Source: Candidatus Fermentibacteraceae bacterium
GTDB taxonomy: Bacteria > Fermentibacterota > Fermentibacteria > Fermentibacterales > JCC-6
NCBI GenBank assembly: GCA_029932015.1
Contig: JAOZQW010000152.1
Span: 1 to 5,865 of the forward strand
Direction: 5' to 3'
Length of the DNA: 5,865 nucleotides
A program made the position numbers and the translations under genes. The notes under the pieces were generated by a model. The model was not told the DNA's origin. It made no database searches and saw nothing but the letters and a program-made list of their open reading frames with translations. Of this stretch, positions 1 to 5,765 are shown one piece after another; the stretch's first letter is position 1, and each line of letters begins with the position of its first letter.

Positions 1-249
1 CTGCCGGCCAGGGCCTCGCGCGTTCTGACCCTTGCCTTCTCCCCGCAGAACCTCCTCGAAGGCTGGAATATCTATCGTCGCAATGACTCCCCTTGGCTCA
101 GCCAGTTCTTGAAAGAGCTGATACGCCTCATCGAAGATCCTCTCGAAATTACCGCTGAGAGCCGCTGAGTCAGGTACGCCCTGGCTACGGAGTATCTCCC
201 TCCGGGAAAGGACGATGTCTCCGGGTGAAAAATCAATTATCTGCCTCAT
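1..249 (-). CDS. Partial: B12-dependent methionine synthase activation-domain-like protein, N-terminus only
   Basis: The frame is open from an ATG at 249 down to the window edge, giving 83 residues; the C-terminus is missing. It starts MRQIIDFSPGDIVLSRREIL and continues through LFQELAEPRGV (about residues 44-54) and LRGEGKGQN (about 67-75). This arrangement, 'I/L-R-x-x-x-x-L-R-x-x-G-V-P' followed by an LAEPRG segment and a GEG motif, resembles from memory the N-terminus of proteins annotated as vitamin B12-dependent methionine synthase activation-domain proteins. Those often sit beside corrinoid methyltransferase genes and are thought to serve corrinoid binding or reactivation. The ATG overlaps the TGA of the upstream methyltransferase gene (ATGA), which implies one mRNA and coupled translation. 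A Shine-Dalgarno-like GAGGA lies just upstream, inside the loop of a 14-bp inverted repeat. The start is well supported. The family call is moderate, because the diagnostic cobalamin-binding part would lie outside the window. Confidence 0.6.
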   Translation of the reverse strand, partial: MRQIIDFSPGDIVLSRREILRSQGVPDSAALSGNFERIFDEAYQLFQELAEPRGVIATIDIPAFEEVLRGEGKGQNARGPGRQ

Positions 250-271
250 AGATCCTCATGAGGCAGATAAT
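236..271 (-). promoter_or_regulatory. 14-bp perfect inverted repeat over the stop/start junction of two overlapping genes
   Basis: ATTATCTGCCTCAT (236-249) and ATGAGGCAGATAAT (258-271) are perfect reverse complements separated by 8 nt (250-257). In the minus-strand mRNA the 5' arm encodes the last residues of the methyltransferase and the loop reads GAGGAUCU. The 3' arm begins with the AUG of the next gene. The loop therefore carries the Shine-Dalgarno-like GAGGA, and the stop UGA overlaps the AUG. There is no following U tract, so it does not look like an intrinsic terminator. By inference it is a translational-coupling or start-control hairpin that ribosomes finishing the upstream gene would open. 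It could instead be an mRNA processing site or a DNA-level protein site. Confidence 0.75.
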
Positions 272-1706
272 CCATCCCGAACCTGGCTGCCTCCCTCTTC
301 ATCAGACGTGTCATATCCGCAAGAACTCCTTCAGACAATCCTGTCGGTTCGTAGGAATCGAGCAGCCTCTCGATCTCCGCCTCAGCCCTGTCACCTATTG
401 TCAGGCTGCCCTCTTCCATCCACCTGGCGCTGTTCGCCCGGTCAATGACGGCTCCAGGGAAATAATGCTCTTCACGCAGGTACTTCCTGGTATGGTCGGC
501 AATGAGAAGATGCTTGTCTCTGAGCAGCTCCTCGAAGATCGGTATCGAGGGAAAATCCTCTTTTGGCTCCACTCCGCGGGTCAGCCTGAGCGTCATCCCG
601 CAGATCTCGTTATCCACAACAAGTTTCTCGAGGCTATGACAGCTTTCAAAATCCAGCATTCCGGGGCCGGAGATGCTGTTTATCCCTGACAGGGCAGCAA
701 GGGTAGCTCCCATGGAGGTCTCCAGCCCGGCCTGGGCATCCAGCTGTTTGGCATCGCTTAGTGAGATGTAAGCCTGGGTGGGAAGATTCAGGAACTTGCC
801 TATCTCATTGTTGGCGCAGTCAATCATCTGTGTTTCGACGGCACCCATGGGCGTCGTTTCGTAGCGTATATCGAACGCCGCGGGAGAACCTCCGTAAATT
901 ATCGGAGTACCCGGCTGCGTGAGCTGGCTGAGTACCACTCCGCTCAATGTCTCAGCGGTATGCTGAACTATCGAACCCACAAGTGTCACTGGAGCCATGA
1001 ACCCGGACAGAGGCATCGATATGTACTCAACGGGTATGAAGGCCTTCGCGCAGTCGACCAGATTCTGTGATGTGACATCGCTCCATTTCAGCGGTGCGGT
1101 CGGACAGCAGGAAAAGATCGTGAGGGGTTTCTTCCGAAGCTCTTCCGACGAGCCCCTCACAGCAAGCTGCAGATCCTTCATGACATTGAAGGCATCAACC
1201 GTGAAGGCACCTGTCACTACAGGCTTCTCGCAGTGGAGCAGACTCAGATAGAGCCTGTAGCTGTCCGAGATCCTTTCATGAACATCCGACGGTATGAATG
1301 CTGTGCTCTGGGATGCGATATTGTCCAGCCTGCTGACCAGCCTGGCGTACTTGATATAATCAGCGGTCACCGGCTTCCTGATCTCACCACTTCTGGAGTC
1401 AAGGATATTGATCGCAGCGGACCCGGGAGTAAAATAAACGTTGTGATCCGTCAATTCGTGGGTCTTCCTGCCGAGTACGTCATAGAGTTCAACCGTATCC
1501 GGCGCGGCCGCAAGGGCCTTGTCGATCATCGCATCCGTGAAAGTGGCATGCTTCCTGCCCATATCAACCGAGGCGCCGTGTTGCGCGAGCATTAAAAGAA
1601 CACCTTCATTGTGTATTTCAACACCCAGCTTGCACAGAATATCCCGTGCCTCCGAGACAATTCTCTCGATAAGTTCATCACTCAGCAGCCTCAGTACTGG
1701 TCTCAT
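246..1706 (-). CDS. MttB-superfamily (trimethylamine methyltransferase family) corrinoid methyltransferase, non-pyrrolysine
   Basis: This 486-residue cytosolic protein matches the length and style of the MttB family. These are TIM-barrel enzymes that move a methyl group from trimethylamine or a quaternary amine (glycine betaine, carnitine and similar) to the Co(I) of a corrinoid protein. Recognisable stretches are an N-terminal helical segment (residues about 9-45), YFTPGSAAINILD (91-103), EKPVVTGAF (160-168), the glycine-rich PIIYGGSPAAFDIR (268-281), DAKQLDAQAGLETSMG (318-333) and the C-terminal-half signature SISGPGMLDFESC followed by EKLVVDNEICGM (344-371). The frame has no internal TAG, so it cannot carry pyrrolysine as archaeal MttB does; this places it with MtgB-like homologues. 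The substrate cannot be read from sequence. The start is supported by AGGAG at 1714-1718, 7 nt before the ATG. It overlaps the next gene by 4 nt and appears to have its own promoter upstream. Confidence 0.88.
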   Translation of the reverse strand: MRPVLRLLSDELIERIVSEARDILCKLGVEIHNEGVLLMLAQHGASVDMGRKHATFTDAMIDKALAAAPDTVELYDVLGRKTHELTDHNVYFTPGSAAINILDSRSGEIRKPVTADYIKYARLVSRLDNIASQSTAFIPSDVHERISDSYRLYLSLLHCEKPVVTGAFTVDAFNVMKDLQLAVRGSSEELRKKPLTIFSCCPTAPLKWSDVTSQNLVDCAKAFIPVEYISMPLSGFMAPVTLVGSIVQHTAETLSGVVLSQLTQPGTPIIYGGSPAAFDIRYETTPMGAVETQMIDCANNEIGKFLNLPTQAYISLSDAKQLDAQAGLETSMGATLAALSGINSISGPGMLDFESCHSLEKLVVDNEICGMTLRLTRGVEPKEDFPSIPIFEELLRDKHLLIADHTRKYLREEHYFPGAVIDRANSARWMEEGSLTIGDRAEAEIERLLDSYEPTGLSEGVLADMTRLMKREAARFGMDYLPHEDL

Positions 1707-1730
1707 ATACTGGCTCCTAACTTCCCGGGT

Positions 1731-1798
1731 AGACAGACATCAAAGCTCATGGAAAGTAGATATGAAGTTCACGCTTGTCAAGTTGAGGATGTCTGTCT
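1731..1798. repeat. 11-bp perfect inverted repeat bracketing the operon promoter
   Basis: AGACAGACATC at 1731-1741 and GATGTCTGTCT at 1788-1798 are exact reverse complements, with centres 57 bp apart (46-bp spacer). One arm lies just upstream of the proposed -35 and the other in the untranslated leader, so the pair encloses the promoter core. By inference they are two operator half-sites or sites for a bridging regulator. As RNA, the long spacer makes a simple hairpin less likely, and the upstream arm would precede the proposed start of transcription. Confidence 0.6.
1753..1781 (-). promoter_or_regulatory. Candidate sigma-70-type promoter of the methyltransferase operon
   Basis: On the minus strand a perfect TTGACA (1776-1781) is followed after 17 bp by TACTTT (1753-1758), a weak -10 matching three of six consensus positions. 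A start near 1746 would give a leader of about 40 nt carrying the AGGAG at 1714-1718. The 11-bp inverted repeat at 1731-1741/1788-1798 brackets this core, which raises its plausibility as a regulated promoter. It is a prediction from sequence only, and the weak -10 is the main caveat. Confidence 0.45.
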
Positions 1799-1820
1799 GG
1801 ACAACTGTAAATGAAGAGAT

Positions 1821-1834
1821 TACAAAGCTTTGTA
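1821..1834. promoter_or_regulatory. 14-bp perfect palindrome, candidate regulator binding site
   Basis: TACAAAGCTTTGTA is a perfect palindrome without a spacer, centred about 50 bp upstream of the proposed -35 of the methyltransferase operon. That is a common place for an activator dimer, but the regulator is unknown and no regulator gene lies next to it. A half-site-like CTTTGTA recurs at 2563-2569 over the ribosome binding site of the secreted-protein gene, which may be chance. Confidence 0.45.
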
Positions 1835-1871
1835 GGATTGGTGCGGATCTGATTTCGGTTTTCTGCTCGTT

Positions 1872-1893
1872 AGACTTTCATCATGAAAGATCT
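1872..1893 (-). terminator. Weak hairpin at the 3' end of the secreted-protein gene
   Basis: CTTTCAT (1875-1881) and ATGAAAG (1883-1889) are reverse complements around one base; folded as RNA this gives a 6-bp stem with a 3-nt loop. With A1890 bulged, three more pairs form between 1872-1874 and 1891-1893, overlapping the TAG stop. It lacks the GC-rich stem and U tract of an intrinsic terminator, so it may only protect the mRNA end or be incidental. Confidence 0.25.
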
Positions 1894-2554
1894 ATATCCC
1901 TGCTTTGATGGTCGCCCAGGTGGTCTCGTTCATGATCGCGCCGGTATGGCTGCCGCTCAGGCGGAACATACCGATCCACTCCAGGCTGCTCCATGGTTTC
2001 TCATAATAATAGTATAGAGCCATGTTACCTCCCTCGGTAAGCAGCCCCCAGTAGAACCCAGTACCGCTGTAGTACATGGAGAACCAGTAAGTCGTCCCTC
2101 CCTCAGCCGTGAAATAGTCCGCCGGGTCAAGATTCACTTCGGAATGGTAAATGTCATATGAACCGTTGAAATCATCTCCCGTGTCGGTATTGATGGAGGA
2201 TATTGCAGGCACTTCCCAGAGAAGTGTTCCGGGAAGGCCACTGCTGTCAGCGAAAATACGCAGGTGAAAAGTGCCGCTCTGACCGGAGATGAAGATACTC
2301 CACCATTCAATGCTCTCGATGCATCCTGCTTCTGAAAGGACGAAATCATCCGCCCGAAGATACAGACCATCACCCTGCCCGGCATTATCCATGATCCCTG
2401 CATATGCCTGATCGAAAAGCACTGTGCGGTCTGGAATGGGGGGAAGATATCCCGCAGTCCTGATCTCAGTGCCAGACGGACCAATATCAGGGACAAGTGA
2501 ACCGTTAAAGGCAGCTAGTGAGATGATCATCGAAAGTGCAGTCAATACATTCAT
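1892..2554 (-). CDS. Secreted protein of unknown function, probable beta-sandwich
   Basis: The 220-residue product begins with a hydrophobic segment (MNVLTALSMIISLAAFNG) that looks like a Sec signal peptide, although it has no Lys or Arg before the core. The mature part has ADDFVLSEAGCIESIEWWSIF (split around residues 68-88), then FHLRIFADSSGLPGTLLWE (96-114), and is rich in Tyr, Trp, Gly and acidic residues, including YYYYEKPW at 181-188. The 'ADDF...I..I.WW...F.....GLPG..L' order recalls carbohydrate-binding-like beta-sandwich repeats found in secreted proteins of uncultured lineages, and the tail ends NETTWATIKAGI. I recognise no catalytic motif, membrane anchor or T9SS sorting domain. A single Cys (78) argues against internal disulfides. 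The start is supported by AAGGAAG at 2559-2565. The gene is 185 bp upstream of the methyltransferase start on the same strand and divergent from the kinase. No function can be assigned. Confidence 0.7.
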   Translation of the reverse strand: MNVLTALSMIISLAAFNGSLVPDIGPSGTEIRTAGYLPPIPDRTVLFDQAYAGIMDNAGQGDGLYLRADDFVLSEAGCIESIEWWSIFISGQSGTFHLRIFADSSGLPGTLLWEVPAISSINTDTGDDFNGSYDIYHSEVNLDPADYFTAEGGTTYWFSMYYSGTGFYWGLLTEGGNMALYYYYEKPWSSLEWIGMFRLSGSHTGAIMNETTWATIKAGI

Positions 2555-2642
2555 GTTGCTTCCTTTGTAAATGCCCCGAGTATATAGCCCACCGCTTGGA
2601 GTTAGACTACAGCTTATCCTGCAGGCGCAAGCTCGTCAACTC

Positions 2643-2670
2643 TCTGGGATCTGTTCCGGCAGTCTGGGAT
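2643..2670. repeat. 8-bp direct repeat, 20-bp period
   Basis: TCTGGGAT occurs at 2643-2650 and again at 2663-2670, exactly 20 bp apart, which is about two helical turns. The second copy overlaps the inner part of the hairpin at 2652-2694. The spacing is compatible with a regulator contacting one face of the DNA. At 8 bp chance is not excluded. Confidence 0.3.
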
Positions 2671-2694
2671 GTGCTCAGATGCATCTGCGGAACA
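2652..2694. repeat. Imperfect inverted repeat upstream of the kinase gene
   Basis: TGTTCC and GCAG (2652-2662, one G bulged) pair with CTGC and GGAACA (2685-2694), giving ten base pairs. Inside, TCTG (2663-2666) can pair with CAGA (2676-2679) over a 9-nt loop. It lies about 120 bp before the kinase start. It may be a leader-RNA structure or a protein site, and no known riboswitch class is recognised. Confidence 0.4.
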
Positions 2695-2775
2695 CCGAAA
2701 CGCTCCCAACTTTCACTCACTTCCTGAATGTAGGGGCTGGTGTATCTTCTGAAGGGTAAGCATATTCATTTTCTG

Positions 2776-2803
2776 GTTTACAGATTGATAGTAATGTTTA
2801 CAG
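2776..2803 (+). promoter_or_regulatory. 8-bp direct repeat immediately upstream of the kinase start
   Basis: GTTTACAG occurs at 2776-2783 and 2796-2803, again exactly 20 bp apart. The second copy runs into the GGGAGG ribosome binding site, so a bound protein could affect transcription or translation of the kinase. TTTACAG also occurs on the minus strand at 1805-1811, upstream of the methyltransferase promoter, which may hint at a shared site. Confidence 0.35.
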
Positions 2804-2813
2804 GGAGGCCTGT

Positions 2814-5525
2814 ATGAAACATCCGGGCATATCAATAGGATCAGATGCGAAGCAGCTCCAGCGATTGCTTGACAATCTTCCTGTAGGCGTAGTCGTGCAT
2901 GGCAGCGACACAAGCGTTCTGCAATGTAATCCTGCCGCCACCAAAATCCTTGGGCTTACCGCTGAGCAGATGACAGGAAAACAGGCAATAGATCCTGTCT
3001 GGAAATTTGCATACGAAGACCTGTCGCCAATGAGCATGGATGATTACCCAGTGAATAGAGTGATATCATCGGGTGAGACATTAACTGATTATCTGCTCGG
3101 TATCATCAGACATGACAGAGATTACATCACCTGGGTAATTGTCAATGCAATCCCTGTTTTTACAAAAGCTGGTATCCTTGAGGAAGTAATCGTTAATTTC
3201 TCCGATATCACCACGCGTAAACATATTGAAGAAGAGCTGAAAGCCAGTGAAAGCAAATTCCGCACAATGTATGATAACGCCCCGCTGTCCTATCAGTCAC
3301 TTGATTCTGACGGCTGTTTTCTCGATGTGAATCCAACCTGGCTGAATACACTGGGATATAAGCGGGAAGAAATCATTGGACAGAACTTCGCGGACTTTCT
3401 GCATCCGGATTATCAGCCGCATTTCGAAAAGAATTTCCCGGCATTCAAAGAACGGGGATATGTGCATGATGTTCAGTTCAAGATAAGGCACAATGATAAC
3501 CGTTATCTGGACATAAATTTAGAAGGCTGCATTGGTTACAATCGTGATGGAAGTTTTGCCCGGACATATTGCGTGTTTCAGGATATTACCAGTCGAAAAC
3601 AGGCTGAAGCTGCCCTTCGCGAAAGCGAAGCAAAATTCAGGTTCCTATCTGAAAATATGTCGGACATCATATGGACAGTAGACATGAAATTCCGCACCAC
3701 TTATGTCAGCCCTTCTGTCGAAAGTATTCTGGGATTCACGCAGGAGGAGCGTCTGGCGCAATCCCCGGAGGAAATGATAACACCCGAATCGCTGAAAACG
3801 ATGAGGAAGCTGTTCGCGAAGGAATTAATCAGGGAGAGATTGAAAAGGGCGAATCCGATAAAATCAATAGTCTTCCTGACAGAATACTATAAGAAGGACG
3901 GAAGCACTCTCTGGGTCGAAAACCATGCCAGATGGATACGGAATGATAAAGGAAAAGCCACAGGAATCCACGGCATTTCCCGGGATATCACCGATCGCAG
4001 GCAGGGAGAAGAAAAACTTAGGAAGAGTGAAGAAAAGTTCAGAAGTATCTTTGAGAATAGGGGCACGGCAACAGGAATATATGGTGATGACAGAATAATT
4101 ACAGATTGCAACAGTGTTTTTACAGAAATGTGCGGATACTCGAAAACTGAGATCATTGGGAATATGAAATGGTCTGATTTCGTAGTGGAAGAGGACTTGG
4201 AACGGATGCAGAAGTATCACGAGCAACGGACAAAGAAAGGTCTTCCTCCCCCTTCTCAATACGAGTGCCGAATTAATCGTACTGACGGTACAGTCCGTAA
4301 TGTGATCGTCAATATTGCTCTTACAGGGAACATTCGGATAGTATCTCTGGTGGATGTCACCGACCGCAAGAAAGCGGAGGAAGAGGTTCTGCGAATGCAG
4401 AGACTGGAAGGGCTCGGAACAATCGCCGGAGGTATCGCGCATGATTTCAACAACCTTCTGACAGGTGTCTTCACCAACATCGAAATGGCCAAGATCGAGC
4501 TGCCGAGGAATTCTCCATCCGCTTCGTATCTCCAGGGCGCCTATGATGCCATCCATTCAGCAAGACAGCTGACGGGACAGCTCCTGACCTTTGCCAAGGG
4601 AAGCGCTCCGGTGCTGAGTACAGTGGATACTTCTGCACTTGTGCAGGATACAGTGAGCTTCAATCTTCGCGGAAGTAACATCAATACCGAGATCATTCTG
4701 CAGGAGGGCCTGTGGGCCATCAATGCGGACAAGGGGCAGATAGGACAGATTCTCGCGAACCTGCTCATCAATGCCAGGCAATCAATGCCTGGTGGAGGAA
4801 CACTTCATGTTGATGGGAGGAACATATGCGCGGGGGATCAGGTTGGCTCCCCTGATCCGTTAACAGAGTACGTCTGCATTACTATCCGTGATGAGGGAAC
4901 CGGAATTCCGGCCAAGATCATTGACCATATATTTGATCCCTATTTCAGTACGAAGGATACCGGACATGGTCTGGGGCTAGCTATTGTTCACAGTATCATC
5001 GAGCAGCATGACGGCAGCATCAGTGTTACTTCAGAAACCAACATCGGCACCACTGTCAATGTCTTCCTGCCTGCGGTCCCTGCTTCTGAAGCAGAGGATA
5101 TTGTGGAGGATTCACATGATGATACCGCTTCGAATGACTCACCCTCACTTCGAGTTCTGCTGATGGATGATGAAGAGATCCTCAGGAAAGTAGGCAGGCT
5201 GCTGATAGAGCGTCTGGGTCACACAATAGATACCGCAGTTGACGGTGTCGAGGCGCTTCATAAATACATCTTGGCAATGGAGATAGGCAATCCATTCGAC
5301 CTTGTGATCATGGACCTGACAATTCGCGGGGGCAAGGGAGGGCAGGAAACCATGAGGGAACTGCTGGAGATCGACCCGAAGGTTCGGGCAATAGTTTCCA
5401 GTGGCTACGCATCCGATCCGATCATGGCTGACTGCACTGCTCACGGATTTTCAGGAAGACTTGCCAAACCGTTTACGATGCAGGACCTTGAACGCGAGAT
5501 CATCCGCGTTATGGGGATCGATTAG
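2814..5525 (+). CDS. Hybrid sensor histidine kinase: four PAS domains, HisKA/HATPase, C-terminal receiver
   Basis: The 903-residue protein is a soluble signalling kinase with no signal peptide or membrane segment, so it should sense a cytoplasmic cue. Four PAS modules follow one another (about 11-137, 148-262, 273-394, 407-519). Each ends in an 'F/R-D-I/V-T-x-R-K' turn and a short coiled linker (DITTRKHIEE, DITSRKQAEA, DITDRRQGEE, DVTDRKKAEE). The DHp domain (about 525-600) has the H-box AGGIAHDFNN with His543 as phosphorylation site. The ATPase domain (about 634-754) shows N-box Asn649/Asn653, G1 DEGTGI (693-698), F-box FDPYF (707-711) and G2 GHGLGLAI (717-724). After an acidic linker the receiver (about 779-900) has Asp785/Asp786, phospho-acceptor Asp834 (IMDLT), Ser862 and Lys885 (LAKPF). 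All catalytic residues are present, so it should be active and may pass phosphate to its own receiver. No output domain, phosphotransfer protein or response regulator is adjacent, so the ligand and target are unknown. The start follows GGGAGG at 2803-2808. Confidence 0.95.
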   Translation: MKHPGISIGSDAKQLQRLLDNLPVGVVVHGSDTSVLQCNPAATKILGLTAEQMTGKQAIDPVWKFAYEDLSPMSMDDYPVNRVISSGETLTDYLLGIIRHDRDYITWVIVNAIPVFTKAGILEEVIVNFSDITTRKHIEEELKASESKFRTMYDNAPLSYQSLDSDGCFLDVNPTWLNTLGYKREEIIGQNFADFLHPDYQPHFEKNFPAFKERGYVHDVQFKIRHNDNRYLDINLEGCIGYNRDGSFARTYCVFQDITSRKQAEAALRESEAKFRFLSENMSDIIWTVDMKFRTTYVSPSVESILGFTQEERLAQSPEEMITPESLKTMRKLFAKELIRERLKRANPIKSIVFLTEYYKKDGSTLWVENHARWIRNDKGKATGIHGISRDITDRRQGEEKLRKSEEKFRSIFENRGTATGIYGDDRIITDCNSVFTEMCGYSKTEIIGNMKWSDFVVEEDLERMQKYHEQRTKKGLPPPSQYECRINRTDGTVRNVIVNIALTGNIRIVSLVDVTDRKKAEEEVLRMQRLEGLGTIAGGIAHDFNNLLTGVFTNIEMAKIELPRNSPSASYLQGAYDAIHSARQLTGQLLTFAKGSAPVLSTVDTSALVQDTVSFNLRGSNINTEIILQEGLWAINADKGQIGQILANLLINARQSMPGGGTLHVDGRNICAGDQVGSPDPLTEYVCITIRDEGTGIPAKIIDHIFDPYFSTKDTGHGLGLAIVHSIIEQHDGSISVTSETNIGTTVNVFLPAVPASEAEDIVEDSHDDTASNDSPSLRVLLMDDEEILRKVGRLLIERLGHTIDTAVDGVEALHKYILAMEIGNPFDLVIMDLTIRGGKGGQETMRELLEIDPKVRAIVSSGYASDPIMADCTAHGFSGRLAKPFTMQDLEREIIRVMGID

Positions 5526-5765
5526 ACACTGACTACACCCTGCTACCTGTGATCGCATTGATATTCAATAATCATTGCCATGCTCAGCAGCATTTCAACT
5601 CGTGTTTGACACGAGAAGTACCACACGCCACTCCTACGATTCCGTAAGTTGTTGATATTGTTGAAAAGAGCCCTAGCAACATAGCCACACAGGCAAAAAT
5701 GCATAGTTATACAATATATGACAGTACCTACTTAACATCATCTTAGCTGACAGTATCTAGTCACT
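5526..5765. other. Non-coding, A+T-rich stretch between the kinase and the insertion sequence
   Basis: No credible gene is seen in these 240 bp. Small palindromic elements include ATTGA/TCAAT (5557-5561/5565-5569), ATGCT/AGCAT (5580-5584/5589-5593) and the hairpin at 5599-5615. The later part carries the near-direct repeat at 5719-5759. The stretch looks richer in A+T than the flanking genes, consistent with an insertion-sequence end beginning somewhere inside it. The exact boundary cannot be placed, because the other end of the element is outside the window. Confidence 0.5.
5599..5615 (+). terminator. Candidate hairpin downstream of the kinase
   Basis: CTCGTGT (5599-5605) and ACACGAG (5609-5615) form a perfect 7-bp stem with a TTG loop, 73 nt after the kinase stop. 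There is no U tract after it (AAGTACC), so it is at best a weak or factor-assisted terminator. Confidence 0.3.

Larger units (their letters stand above)
2555..2813. other. Divergent intergenic region with repeats and a hairpin, no gene
   Basis: This 259-bp stretch separates the divergent secreted-protein and kinase genes. Short open frames here have no recognisable product or good ribosome binding site. It contains AGCTT/AAGCT arms (2611-2615/2629-2633) around the palindrome CCTGCAGG (2618-2625), an imperfect hairpin (2652-2694) and two pairs of 8-bp direct repeats. On the minus strand TATATA (2581-2586) could be a -10 for the secreted-protein gene, but no good -35 is seen. The kinase ribosome binding site is GGGAGG at 2803-2808, 5 nt before its ATG. 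Confidence 0.55.

Noticed and set aside
258..689. 143-codon plus-strand frame over the methyltransferase, and similar plus-strand frames at 1233-1595 and 1519-1908
   Set aside because: They are antisense to a clearly conserved enzyme, with low-complexity, unrecognisable translations and no convincing ribosome binding sites.
246..1706. Pyrrolysine-containing trimethylamine methyltransferase
   Set aside because: There is no in-frame TAG within the gene, and two other genes here (secreted protein, kinase) use TAG as an ordinary stop.
1707..1891. Possible cobalamin riboswitch upstream of a corrinoid methyltransferase
   Set aside because: No B12-box-like conserved sequence is visible, and the leader after the proposed promoter is only about 40 nt, far too short for this riboswitch class.
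2134..2496. 120-codon minus-strand frame inside the secreted-protein gene
   Set aside because: It is an alternative frame on the same strand with no signal peptide or recognisable motif. The 220-residue frame has a good ribosome binding site and export signal.
2536..2759. Short plus-strand frames in the divergent intergenic region
   Set aside because: Two overlapping frames of about 60 codons compete, with Cys- and Ser-rich random-looking translations. The region is better explained as regulatory.
3615..3630. CTTCGC-GAAA-GCGAAG hairpin with a GNRA-type loop inside the kinase gene
   Set aside because: It arises from common codons for the repeated PAS-linker motif (LRESEAKF), and only six pairs form, so it is probably incidental.
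3864..4556. 230-codon open frame antisense to the kinase gene
   Set aside because: It lies wholly inside the kinase reading frame, shows no domain or coherent composition, and the plus-strand protein there contains the catalytic His and PAS motifs.
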